From an uncultured Faecalibacterium sp. (GTDB lineage Bacteria > Bacillota > Clostridia > Oscillospirales > Ruminococcaceae), in NCBI GenBank assembly GCA_937880095.1, contig CALFLK010000021.1, positions 1-60,611 on the forward strand: DNA of 60,611 bases. The letters are read 5' to 3'. The notes beneath the pieces are model-generated. The model was not told where the DNA came from. It saw only the letters and a list, made by a program, of their open reading frames with translations, and made no database searches. Within the stretch, counting starts at the first letter, position 1, and each line of letters starts with the position of its first letter. The position numbers and the translations under genes were made by a program. This document shows positions 51,340 to 60,585 of the stretch, piece by piece.

Positions 51340-53244
51340 ATGAGTGTTATAACTGTGGATCATGCGAATACAACGCTGCAACTGGACGAAGCTACTTTGG
51401 CTTTGTCTGTGACTGCCCATGGGCAAACTTGGCGCTGGGCTGAATCGTACCGCCCCAGATTTGTCACAACCGATGACAAAGAGTTCTTCTTTTCGGATGC
51501 AGTTACTATCTCCCATCACGCTTGGAATACCGGCATCGGACAAGGAATCCGCTCAACTTATCAGGGCTTTGTAGTGGATGGAGCCGAGAAACCGTTTGCC
51601 TTTGAAACCATCGTTTGGATCGAGGGTGTGTCTGGAGATGTTTTCTTTGAATTTGTTCCTCTTAATGAAGAAGGCATTACACTAAAAGCAATCTACTGGC
51701 CGGGTTACATGGAATTTGAAGAACCCAGTGATCGCTGGTATAGTGTCCTCAACATTTTGCAGGGACTTTTGTTGCCCAACACTTGGGAGAATGAAGTAAA
51801 CAAACTCCAATTTGATGGTCAGATGTGCAGCTGTGCTGCCTATATGCCTTGGTTTGGTCAGGTTCGCCCCGGTGCAGGTTATATTGCTATCTGCCAGCAT
51901 CCTTGGGACGCCGCTTATCAGGTAGACCACCCTGCAAACGGTCCGTATTCTCATGTGTCAGTTCGCTGGCTGCCCAGCTTGGGCAAAATGGCTTACCGCC
52001 GGGTTATGAAATACACATTTCTGGGCGATTGCGACTATAACGACCTGTGCAAAATCTACCGCGGCTATGTAAAGGAAACAGGTCTGTTTACTTCTCTTGC
52101 AGAAAAAGCTGCGAAATCTCCGCTTGTGGATAAGCTCATTGGTTCTGCGATTGTACATAAAGGAATTAAGACTCATATTGCTCCGGGGTCCTATTATTAT
52201 AATGAGGAAGAACCGGAAAAGAACGATCACTTGATTCCTTTCTCTGTCCGTACCGCAGAGATTAAGCACTACAAAGAAAAAGGCGTCAAGAAACTGTATT
52301 TACATCTGGATGGCTGGGGAGATCCCGGCTATGACAATAAGCACCCCGATTATCTGCCTGCCTGCAAAGAAGCTGGTGGATGGGAAGGCTTGAAAGAATT
52401 GTCCGATACCATTCAGGACTGTGGATATATGTTTGGTCTGCACGATCAATATCGAGACTATTATTTTGATGCGCCTACCTTTGATAAAGACTTTGCCTGC
52501 TATGCACCAGACGGCTCTATCTTTGATATGTCCCGATGGGCAGGCGGCAGACAGACACTGCTCTGTGCTACCCAAGCACCCTATTATGTGAAACGCAATT
52601 TTGAAGAGGTTTTGCGTCACGGTATTCACTTGGAGGCTTCCTATTTGGATGTGTTTACCTGCAATGAAGGTGACGAATGCAACCATCCGTGGCACAAAAT
52701 GACGAGAAAAGAGTGCTTTGAATATCGTAACGCTTGTTTTTCCTATCTGCTCTCTAAGAATATTCTTCCTAGTTCTGAAGAAGTCACCGACTGGGCAATG
52801 AAAAATCTGGTTTTTGCGCACTATGGCCCCTACGATTTCATGCTGCAGGCTCCCGGTACACCCAGAAAGGGTATTCCTACTCCCCTCTTTAATCTGGTCT
52901 ACCACGATTGCATCATTCTGCCCTGGCTCATGGATCGTATTGAGGGACAGGAAGATTATATGCTCTACGCACTTTTGAATGGCGGTGCTGCATATATGGA
53001 CAAAGATGGTGCATATCCTAACTGTGACGGTGCTTTTGACGATGCCGCTGCCGAAACACATTTGGATGAAGAAATTACTCGTTATCAGATTGTATCAGCA
53101 CTGCAGGAGCGCATTGCTAAGTGTGAAATGACGCGACACGAATTTTTGGATCACGACTGGAAGAAACAGCGTACCACATACAGTGATGGAACTACAGTTA
53201 CCGTCAATTTCCACGATAATAGCTATCAAATTGATCTTGCATAA
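51340..53244 (+). CDS. GH129-like glycoside hydrolase (alpha-N-acetylgalactosaminidase-related)
   Basis: 634 residues without a signal peptide or membrane helix, so cytoplasmic. The N-terminal third is a beta-sandwich-like region; the central part looks like a TIM barrel: YLHLDGWGDPGYDNKHPDYL, GLHDQYRDYYFDAP, then LEASYLDVFTCNEGDECNHP (a good candidate for the nucleophile Asp) and ILPSSEEVTDWAM (candidate acid/base Glu). These blocks resemble the family of hydrolases related to GH101 and called GH129, which removes GalNAc from mucin-type glycans. I assign it from memory of these motifs; the exact sugar is uncertain. ATG at 51340 has AAGGAG seven bases upstream. No transporter or other sugar gene is adjacent. 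Confidence 0.65.
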   Translation: MSVITVDHANTTLQLDEATLALSVTAHGQTWRWAESYRPRFVTTDDKEFFFSDAVTISHHAWNTGIGQGIRSTYQGFVVDGAEKPFAFETIVWIEGVSGDVFFEFVPLNEEGITLKAIYWPGYMEFEEPSDRWYSVLNILQGLLLPNTWENEVNKLQFDGQMCSCAAYMPWFGQVRPGAGYIAICQHPWDAAYQVDHPANGPYSHVSVRWLPSLGKMAYRRVMKYTFLGDCDYNDLCKIYRGYVKETGLFTSLAEKAAKSPLVDKLIGSAIVHKGIKTHIAPGSYYYNEEEPEKNDHLIPFSVRTAEIKHYKEKGVKKLYLHLDGWGDPGYDNKHPDYLPACKEAGGWEGLKELSDTIQDCGYMFGLHDQYRDYYFDAPTFDKDFACYAPDGSIFDMSRWAGGRQTLLCATQAPYYVKRNFEEVLRHGIHLEASYLDVFTCNEGDECNHPWHKMTRKECFEYRNACFSYLLSKNILPSSEEVTDWAMKNLVFAHYGPYDFMLQAPGTPRKGIPTPLFNLVYHDCIILPWLMDRIEGQEDYMLYALLNGGAAYMDKDGAYPNCDGAFDDAAAETHLDEEITRYQIVSALQERIAKCEMTRHEFLDHDWKKQRTTYSDGTTVTVNFHDNSYQIDLA

Positions 53245-53441
53245 TTCATTTTTGGAAGGTATCGGATGGTCTAAACTTTCCCGATTCCGCTGGGGATGCG
53301 TTTAATTACATCATTACATTCTGAGAGGGTGCACATCACCAGTATGACTGCAGCCCTTGTACGAAATCCATAAAAGCAACGAAATCATACACGTTGGCTG
53401 TACAGAGTATATTCCTGTCAATATACAGAGACTGCTAAATT

Positions 53442-53487
53442 AAAAAATACCGGGAGCGATTGACCATAATCGCTCCCGGTATTTTTA
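53442..53487. terminator. Bidirectional terminator between the glycosidase and the B12-type operon
   Basis: AAAATACCGGGAGCGATT and its exact complement pair around GACCAT, with A and T runs at both ends. It can end the glycosidase transcript on the plus strand and the DUF4430 transcript on the minus strand. Confidence 0.93.
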
Positions 53488-53536
53488 TGACATTCTTCTT
53501 AACCGATTGTCGGTATACAAAGAAAAATGACTTGTG

Positions 53537-54277
53537 TTAATTCATTACATTGGCACCCAAATCCACGCCCAGATTACAGGTGTAAAGGAATTCTACTTCA
53601 TCGCCCTGTTGCACCACATAACGGCTTACACCGTAATTAGGAAACCAGCCATTGACGCGGTATTCCCAACCGGATTCGCTGCCGCAGTCAAATTCATAAA
53701 GATTTCCAATACCCTCAATGTAAGCACTGTTGTACATAGGTGTAAAAGTGGATTCCATGTGGATTTTGCGATTTTTCATTTCACGCTGCAAAACGTCAAA
53801 CACTGATTCACCCTCATAGAACGTCACTTCCGTTCTGGGCAAAATAATTCCATCAGACGGAACCAGTACATCTTTTCCTTCGGCCAAGTTTTCCATGTTA
53901 TTCAGAATTGTAGCGCAGGAAATACTGAGATAACAGGTTTTCTGATTGTTGCGATCAATGGGGACATCTCCCGGCTCTACAGGTTCCCGCTGTCCATCAC
54001 CAGAAGATGTACCGGCAACTTCCTTTTGTACTTCTTCATACTTAGAAAAGTCCTGCGTTTCACCGATTTCATCGGAAACATCAAAAGAGTCATCTTCTGT
54101 TGTCTCGGTGTCAGATTCAACTACCGATTCTGCTGTTTCAGGGGTAGCAATTACACTGCTGCTTTGCTCAAACTGCTGGCTCGGCTGATCTGAAGCTTGA
54201 TTGACTTTTTCTGTACCACAGCCTGCCAGACCCAATAACAAAGTCAGGCACAGCAGCATAGAAATTACTTTATTCAC
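53537..54277 (-). CDS. DUF4430 lipoprotein (transcobalamin beta-domain-like)
   Basis: 246 residues with a lipoprotein signal ending in LLGLAGC (Cys at about residue 20), a long acidic Ser/Thr/Glu-rich tether to about residue 95, and a C-terminal DUF4430 domain: CYLSISCATILNNMENL, EVTFYEGESVFDVLQREMKN, IEGIGNLYEFDCGSESGWEY and VNGWFPNYGVSRYVVQQGDE. DUF4430 corresponds to the C-terminal beta domain of transcobalamin and intrinsic factor. The GTG start overlaps the stop of the 1972-residue protein by eight bases with GGAG upstream, so both are made from the same riboswitch-controlled message. I infer it forms half of a corrinoid-binding site at the outer membrane face. Confidence 0.88.
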   Translation of the reverse strand: MNKVISMLLCLTLLLGLAGCGTEKVNQASDQPSQQFEQSSSVIATPETAESVVESDTETTEDDSFDVSDEIGETQDFSKYEEVQKEVAGTSSGDGQREPVEPGDVPIDRNNQKTCYLSISCATILNNMENLAEGKDVLVPSDGIILPRTEVTFYEGESVFDVLQREMKNRKIHMESTFTPMYNSAYIEGIGNLYEFDCGSESGWEYRVNGWFPNYGVSRYVVQQGDEVEFLYTCNLGVDLGANVMN

Positions 54278-57200
54278 CTTTGTGCTCCTTTTTTTTCTGA
54301 TACACTACAATTACGCCACATCCAACCAAAAGCAGAAGCGGAATCCAAATCCAGATAACAGGATTGCTCGGTTCTTCTTTTTGCTGGACGGGCAAGGTTT
54401 CGGGTTTTACATCCGAGGTTTCCGGCTGTGCTGCAACAGAAATTTCTTCTGTTTTTTCCAATTCCGGAATGGCTTTTTTACTGGCTTTCTTTGCGATGAA
54501 GTACTCGCCGCCTTCCTGGACAATAAACTGTACCTTGCCGTCTTCTGCCTGTACACGGCTGACTAAAACAGCTCGCTGCTGTACAGGGTCATATCGCAGC
54601 AACAAATATTCTCCATCATCCAGAGTGGTTTCCATTTCTACCATCATGGAGCAAGGAAACGCACCGCTCTGCAGGAATCGGAAAATCTCAGGGTTCTCCG
54701 ATAGCTTATGAATCTCCGTTTCATAGAGACCTTCACGGTTCATTCCTATGTAGAGATCTTCCGCTTTCAGAATATCCTTGCCATAAATCGACAACGTATA
54801 TGCTTCGCCGCTTTCCATTGTGCCTTCAATTCGGAGAATCAAATCTTCACCCTGAATCTCTGCCAGCTGCTTTGCGGAAACGACACCGTCCTTTACAACA
54901 GCTTCTACCACATTGCTTTCCCATTTAGTATGCTTGATGGGTTTATCCATCGGTTTACGCAGGGATTTTAATGCCTTTTCAGCGTTCAACAGCTTGTCTA
55001 CGTTGCGAACCAACGCTCTCAACTCCGGAGAAAGGTCGTTGTATGCAGCACGAGCGGCCTTGATTGCCTCCGAATGTTCTTTGCCAATCACTTCCGGCAA
55101 AGCATCGATGGCATCCTCGACTTCCTGCACAGCTTTCTTTTCTGCTACAAGCTGCTCTGCGCGTTCCAGAATGTACAGGTTCAAAACCAGACTTTGCTGC
55201 TTTTCGGTAAGTGTTTCATAAGCGCTGCGTGCAGCTTTCACCGCTTGCTCGTCCTTAGCGGTAAGATTAACGGGTAAATCTTTAATCATTCCCATGACCA
55301 GCTGCGCCGCATCCAAATCCTTGATCTCCGATTCAGCCAGGATGAGTCTATCCAGATTCTTCACCAGAGCTTTTTGATCGGCGCTCAGTTTTTCATAGGC
55401 GCTGCGGGCATCCTGTACTGCTTGTTTGTCTGCAATACTTACAGGATTCGACAATGCCTGAATTGCACGGTCGACTTGTGCAGCGGCTTTTTGATCAGTG
55501 ATTGCTTTTTCAGCAGCCAGCAGCTTGTTCACGTTACTGACCTGTGCCTGCTGGGCTGCAGTTAGACGATTGTATGCATCACGAACAGCCTGAACCGCTG
55601 CTTCATTCTCTACCGTAATATGTTCCGGCAAAGCGTCGATGGCATCCATCACCTGCTGTACCTGCTGTGCAGAATTCAGTTCTTCCAGCTTTGCTTCTGC
55701 ATGTTCCAGCTTATCCAAATTCGTAACCTGAGCCTGCTGCTCCTTGGACAGCAAATCATACGCAGCGCGTGCTGCCTGTACAGCGGTGGTATCTGCCAAA
55801 GTGATGTTTTCAGGCAGATTTTCAATCATGCCCATGACACTGTCTGCATTCAACAGTTTCTGCAAAGTGGCCTCGGCAGATTCCAACTTGTTCAGATTGG
55901 TGACCTTCGACTGCTGTGCAGGTGTTAACTGATCGAATGCGTCCCGTGCAGACTTTACAAAATAAGCATCTGCCAGCGTGATATCTTCCGGCAAAGCATC
56001 AATCGCATCGATGACCTGTTGTACTGCCAGCACTTCTGCCAATGCTTTTTCTGCCTGAATCAACCGATCCAAATTCGTCACACGTTTTTTCTGGGATTCC
56101 GTAAGCGCATTGTATGCGTCACGCGCTTGCTGTATCAATTCTGCGTCTGCGGCACTCACCTGCTCCGGCAATGCTGCAATCATGCTGCTGACTTTTGCTG
56201 CAGGATCGTCAATCGGACCGGTTCCCTGCAAATTCCAATAGCTGCTTTCGCCATTCAGAAAACGTTCATAGGCGCACAGTGCCTGCATCGCCTGCATAGT
56301 TGCCATCTTATCTACGCTTCCATTTTTGGCATGCTTGAAGCCCTCACCTTCTACCATGTACTCAGACAAGGCAGACATGATATTTTCCAGCTCATCGCCA
56401 AAACCCGGCTCTGCAACAATATCTCGATTCAAAACGGCGAGTGTAATAATAATCTGCGCGATGGATTCCGAGTTGCCCAGATTCAGGTTTTTCTCGGTGG
56501 CTTTTGCCAGATATGCCATACCTCTGTCAATCGCTGCTGCCACATCATCCTGTTTCTGATATCGTGCCAGTGCCTGAATACTCATCGCCGTCACATCAAC
56601 ACTGGAGATACCGGACAGGTTCAGACCAAAACCACCATCTGCGTGCTGATAGCGGAGCAATTCCGTGACAATTCGTTCTCGGGACCACTTCATATCTGCC
56701 GGGATTTCAGTATTGTTCATATCCAACGCAATCAATGCCCAAGCAAGAGAGTTGCTACCCTGCTTAGTCAGATCGGGATGGTTACAAATCATTTCTACCA
56801 GATTGACGCCGTCGATATTGGTGATGTCCTTACCCATGATGTTGAGTGCCATAGCCGTTCGCTCGACCTCAGTAGCTAGGATATTGGCGTTCCAAGAATG
56901 AACCGTTGTCACCACATCATTGTAATAGCTGTCAAGTTGCTGCTGAGGCAGTGTTTGACCATCTCGCAGTAAAGTAAAAATACTCCACTCTTCGCCAAAG
57001 GCAAAGGTATTATTTTCCTTCAGGTAACGGATTGCAGATTTTTTGCCGGTTTCGATAAACTTCGGAATATCAAATTCATTAACAGCACTGCCATCGCCGT
57101 TTACCGTAATGGTCAGCTTTACAGGTTTTGCACCGCCAGTAGTATCCACAGGGGTACCCGTTGCAACTACAGTACCCGGACGCAGAGCTGTTACTACAAA

Positions 57201-60188
57201 TTGATTGGATGCCACCCAGTTACCATAATCCGGACCACCCGTGCCGCGAATTTGCATTAAATGATTTGGACGCTGAATGGAAACGATTCCCTTCTTATCG
57301 AAGGTCCAAATCAAATCCGGTTCTGTAATTTCATGGAGATTGCCCGGCTGGCCCTTAAAGCTCAGAGGGAGTGTCTGCTTGGTACCCTGCTCCAAAGTGA
57401 TTTTTCCAGCAGGTGCGGTAACTTCTGTCAGCGGGTTTGTATAAATAAAGGTAACCGTGCTTGTTCCCTCGACTACGTTGCCATTATCATTGAGCTTTGC
57501 AGTAAAGGTCACCGTACCATTTTTATAAGGGGTATAACCGCTGCCGTCATATTGCGCAATTTCAGGATCGCTGGAGGTTACGACAATATCATTTTTATAA
57601 CTTGCATTCGCAGGAACGACCAAAACTGTCTGAGGAATGGAGATAAACTGACCCGAGCCCATTGAGTTGCGGTAGTGGATTTTCTCTGTACCACTGATTG
57701 CAGGCTGTACTTTTTCAACCGGCACATATGCAGATGTAACGGATATCGTAATCGAAATCGGATTTTCTTTCTCGGTTTTCTCAGTAACGGTCAGCTTGCT
57801 GGTGCCGGGTGCTCTGAAATAGAAAGAAGCAGTATTGTAGTAGGTTCGGAGCAGTTCCGGGTTCTCAGAGTTCAGCTCAACCAAATAGGAGGGCAGCGTC
57901 TGGAATGTATCGGAACCTGCATATTTTGCCTGAATTTCCAAGCTGTTTACAGCCGAACCCTGCACAGTAACAGCATCGTGAATTACCTCGCCATCCAGCA
58001 AAAGCTGTAGCTGCTCAATCTCACGGGATGCAGAAACTACTCGAATCTCTGCTGCCAGTTCTTCGGTGCCGTCGGCTTTGTGCTCCATGGCACGAACCAC
58101 ACCGCCACCATCGTAGAATACATACAAATCACCATTTTCGCCAAGCTGCATGATTTCCTGCTGGGTTCGATCTTCACAGCTCCATGTAATGGTGCTGTCC
58201 TGCGGGACATCCTTCAGCTGGAAGGTGCCAGCAAAGCGATTGCTGCCAGTCATCTGGGGCGAAAGCTGCAAAGTTCCGTTTTCAACCGTGAGGATCTGCT
58301 GATCGTGCCACACGAACTGCACATCATATCGATTCTTGCTGCCATCAATAATCGCATCGCCCTGATCTGCACCAAAATACGGGTAGCCATCCACATCTCG
58401 TCCCCAGGTTGCGCCGAATTCGCCCTTCTGGTTGTTGAGCTGTGCAATAAATTCTGCGGAGCGCAGTCGTTTGTCCCCTACCGGTTCAGAATGAATGAGA
58501 TTTGTTTCCGGGTTAATGTTTTCTACCGAGTTCGAAGCGGACCAGTAGCAGTTATAGAACTTACCGCTTTTATAGCCGTCGATATTCTGGTGATCGGTAG
58601 ATTTCTGGAAATAGACAAATGCACCACGACGATTATGTCCCATCGTGAGACAGTTCACCAGAACACCGTCTTCCATTTTGCGCACATAACCCGCAGAATG
58701 TTGACCTGTCACTTCACTAATACAGTTGACGATCATGCCGCCTTTCAGGTTTTCTGCAAAGGGAGCAAACTTCTGCCGGTTCGTAAAGATTCCTTCTACC
58801 TTTACCCGCAAATTTTGCACAACACCTGTTTCAACGATGGTTCCGAACAGCGGACTTGCAGTGCGGATGGTAATGGTGTGTCCATTGCCATCCAAAACGC
58901 CTGCCAAATTAGGCGACAAGAAATTGTCTTTGATTGTAATGTCCTGTGTCAGCTGATAAAAAGCCTTGGGATTATTTCCGTCGATTCGTGCAAGGTCGTC
59001 CTGATTGGAAATAAAAAGGATGCCTTCTTTCGGCGGTTCCACCGGGGAAAGATTCCGTACTTTTTCTTTCAAAGCTGCAATGGCATTTTGAAGTGCAGTT
59101 GCTGCCGCATTCACTTCATCCTGCGTTGCATCAATTTTTTCGTCAATCTGTACGGCAGCGCGCAATGCTTCCTGCATGGGTGCCCAAGTCTCGTTGGTGT
59201 AGTCGCCTTCGTTTTTGCTCTGTGCCTCTTGGATAGCAGATTTCAAAGCAGATTTATCAGCGGGTTCTAAGGCACTGCCACCGGGGATCAACTTGGGAAA
59301 AGCACCATCTTCTGCAGCCCAGATATAACCGCTGCCCACATTGGATGCATTCAGCAGCTGTACAAATTCAGCTGTTTTCATCTCATCGGGCGATTTTTTG
59401 CCGTTGCTGGTGTCGTCTCGGTTCCATGCAAAGCCACTGCCGACGCCATTGCCCTCTGTGTAGTAGCAGTTCTTTATCTGAGAGTGCGCAGCCGAATTGT
59501 TAGAAGAGCAGAAGATGCCGTTATTTGCAACCAATCCAAACATATCTTTTCCGGCACCGGCAAAAAAGCTGTTATAAATTTTTGCATTTTCCAGATTGCC
59601 CGCCAGTCCGCCCTGGTTCGAATCCCAACCGGGGTCGATTGTTACCAGAGAAGCACAGTTCTGTATGGTTCCACCCTTCACGGTGCAAGCGATGGTGCCC
59701 TGCCCCATGCCCAGAGTTGCCTTGCCGTCCACTAGCAAGTTTTGGATGGTGCCGGTCAACTCATTTACCAGTGCCTTGCCGTTTAGTGTAATGGTATGAC
59801 CTGCGCCGTCCAGAACACCTGCCACAAGACCAATTTGCTGATCTCCGCCCATAACAATGTCGTTTGCCAACACATAGGTACTACCTGCCGGAACACCACT
59901 GACCAGTTGGTCGGCACTTGTGATAGAGACAGTTCCCTCTTGTGCTGTGTTTAGCAGATCCTGCGGATTCGTTTCGGATTCGGTGACTGTCGTCTCATCC
60001 ACGAGTTCTGCACCCTCAGTTTCCGGATTCGTTTTCTCAACGGATGTTTCCGTTTCCGTTGGGACATCTGCAATTTCTTGTGCATTCGCGATGATGGCAG
60101 TCAGAGGTGCTGTCTGCATAAAAAGCACCAATGCCAACGAGAACGCCAAGACCCGTTGCCCCATCCATTTTACTGCGTTTGGTTTCAT
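54270..60188 (-). CDS. Giant surface protein with beta-helix, Ig-like, alpha/alpha-toroid and repeat domains
   Basis: 1972 residues. Order: signal peptide (1-36, cut after IANA); Thr/Glu-rich spacer; GLUG-type beta-helix (about 90-300; VLDGAGHTITLNGKALVNEL); a FIVAR-like helical module (about 308-375); a second beta-helix (390-610); Ig-like domains (to about 1035); an alpha/alpha-toroid of the prenyltransferase/transcobalamin fold (1040-1318; QHADGGFGLNLSGISSVDVT, then AMSIQALARY and ESIAQIIITLAVLN); seven repeats of about 59 residues (1330-1741); a beta-rich domain; and a C-terminal helix (WIWIPLLLLVGCGVIVVYQ) with a KKKEHKGE tail. No LPxTG sortase signal is visible, so it is held by the membrane helix. 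AAGGAG precedes the ATG. A cobalamin riboswitch controls it, so I infer corrinoid capture. Confidence 0.85.
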   Translation of the reverse strand: MKPNAVKWMGQRVLAFSLALVLFMQTAPLTAIIANAQEIADVPTETETSVEKTNPETEGAELVDETTVTESETNPQDLLNTAQEGTVSITSADQLVSGVPAGSTYVLANDIVMGGDQQIGLVAGVLDGAGHTITLNGKALVNELTGTIQNLLVDGKATLGMGQGTIACTVKGGTIQNCASLVTIDPGWDSNQGGLAGNLENAKIYNSFFAGAGKDMFGLVANNGIFCSSNNSAAHSQIKNCYYTEGNGVGSGFAWNRDDTSNGKKSPDEMKTAEFVQLLNASNVGSGYIWAAEDGAFPKLIPGGSALEPADKSALKSAIQEAQSKNEGDYTNETWAPMQEALRAAVQIDEKIDATQDEVNAAATALQNAIAALKEKVRNLSPVEPPKEGILFISNQDDLARIDGNNPKAFYQLTQDITIKDNFLSPNLAGVLDGNGHTITIRTASPLFGTIVETGVVQNLRVKVEGIFTNRQKFAPFAENLKGGMIVNCISEVTGQHSAGYVRKMEDGVLVNCLTMGHNRRGAFVYFQKSTDHQNIDGYKSGKFYNCYWSASNSVENINPETNLIHSEPVGDKRLRSAEFIAQLNNQKGEFGATWGRDVDGYPYFGADQGDAIIDGSKNRYDVQFVWHDQQILTVENGTLQLSPQMTGSNRFAGTFQLKDVPQDSTITWSCEDRTQQEIMQLGENGDLYVFYDGGGVVRAMEHKADGTEELAAEIRVVSASREIEQLQLLLDGEVIHDAVTVQGSAVNSLEIQAKYAGSDTFQTLPSYLVELNSENPELLRTYYNTASFYFRAPGTSKLTVTEKTEKENPISITISVTSAYVPVEKVQPAISGTEKIHYRNSMGSGQFISIPQTVLVVPANASYKNDIVVTSSDPEIAQYDGSGYTPYKNGTVTFTAKLNDNGNVVEGTSTVTFIYTNPLTEVTAPAGKITLEQGTKQTLPLSFKGQPGNLHEITEPDLIWTFDKKGIVSIQRPNHLMQIRGTGGPDYGNWVASNQFVVTALRPGTVVATGTPVDTTGGAKPVKLTITVNGDGSAVNEFDIPKFIETGKKSAIRYLKENNTFAFGEEWSIFTLLRDGQTLPQQQLDSYYNDVVTTVHSWNANILATEVERTAMALNIMGKDITNIDGVNLVEMICNHPDLTKQGSNSLAWALIALDMNNTEIPADMKWSRERIVTELLRYQHADGGFGLNLSGISSVDVTAMSIQALARYQKQDDVAAAIDRGMAYLAKATEKNLNLGNSESIAQIIITLAVLNRDIVAEPGFGDELENIMSALSEYMVEGEGFKHAKNGSVDKMATMQAMQALCAYERFLNGESSYWNLQGTGPIDDPAAKVSSMIAALPEQVSAADAELIQQARDAYNALTESQKKRVTNLDRLIQAEKALAEVLAVQQVIDAIDALPEDITLADAYFVKSARDAFDQLTPAQQSKVTNLNKLESAEATLQKLLNADSVMGMIENLPENITLADTTAVQAARAAYDLLSKEQQAQVTNLDKLEHAEAKLEELNSAQQVQQVMDAIDALPEHITVENEAAVQAVRDAYNRLTAAQQAQVSNVNKLLAAEKAITDQKAAAQVDRAIQALSNPVSIADKQAVQDARSAYEKLSADQKALVKNLDRLILAESEIKDLDAAQLVMGMIKDLPVNLTAKDEQAVKAARSAYETLTEKQQSLVLNLYILERAEQLVAEKKAVQEVEDAIDALPEVIGKEHSEAIKAARAAYNDLSPELRALVRNVDKLLNAEKALKSLRKPMDKPIKHTKWESNVVEAVVKDGVVSAKQLAEIQGEDLILRIEGTMESGEAYTLSIYGKDILKAEDLYIGMNREGLYETEIHKLSENPEIFRFLQSGAFPCSMMVEMETTLDDGEYLLLRYDPVQQRAVLVSRVQAEDGKVQFIVQEGGEYFIAKKASKKAIPELEKTEEISVAAQPETSDVKPETLPVQQKEEPSNPVIWIWIPLLLLVGCGVIVVYQKKKEHKGE
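54965..56200 (-). repeat. Seven tandem helical repeats of about 59 codons inside the giant surface protein
   Basis: Each unit follows the pattern I-x-x-LP-x-x-I-T-x-x-D, AV-x-x-AR-x-AY-x-x-L-T, Q-x-x-V-x-NL-x-KL-x-x-AE. Units have diverged at residue level and differ in DNA, so they are old and not prone to recent slippage. They probably form a stalk of three-helix bundles holding the toroid away from the wall. Confidence 0.85.
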
Positions 60189-60230
60189 AGAAAAACTCCT
60201 TTTCTAATGTACTTACAGCTTTCTGGACAT

Positions 60231-60549
60231 AAAAAAAGCCCTCTGTTTTGAACAGAAGGCAACCGTAAAAAGCACAGCGTGCAGCTGTGCTTCCGGCGGG
60301 TCGTCCTTCATCCCAGAATAACCTCTTACGATGTAACAGGCTGGTTTTCTGACTTAGCTTCATCCGCTCAAACACCTTCTCGGGAAAGCCCAATGGTATT
60401 TTTGTTTGACCGTCCGCCTTACAGCAGGAGTGACTGTACCGGAATTTCACCGGTTTCCCATTTAACATCGCTAAAAGCGATGCACCCATTACATGATTTA
60501 TGATCTTGCATCAGACAGCTTTTCCTTGCAGCACTGTCTGTCCACAATT
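60231..60549 (-). promoter_or_regulatory. Cobalamin riboswitch with intrinsic terminator
   Basis: The minus-strand leader contains the conserved core GGGAAACCGGTGAAATTCCG (60440s-60460s) followed by GTACAGTCACTCCTGCTGTAAG, given here in parts, a B12-box-like AAGTCAGAAAACCAGCCTG (about 60338-60357) and the hairpin AGCACAGC-N5-GCTGTGCT. It ends in a terminator (GCCTTCTGTT/AACAGAGGGC, 60238-60260) with seven Ts (60231-60237), about 45 bases before the giant gene. Bound cobalamin should favour termination, so the surface proteins are made when corrinoid is scarce. The core matches are close but not perfect, so the exact ligand class is open. Confidence 0.9.
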
Positions 60550-60555
60550 ACTCTA

Positions 60556-60585
60556 ATAATATCGCAGCAACTATCCATCTGTCAA
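60556..60585 (-). promoter_or_regulatory. Promoter of the cobalamin riboswitch transcript
   Basis: TTGACA (60580-60585) and TATTAT (60556-60561) lie 18 bases apart on the minus strand. Transcription would start near 60549 and run through the whole riboswitch. Confidence 0.82.

Noticed and set aside
54965..56200. CRISPR-like or recent DNA repeats
   Set aside because: The periodicity is at protein level only (about 59 codons); DNA copies are diverged and there are no short identical repeats with spacers. No CRISPR array was seen in the window.
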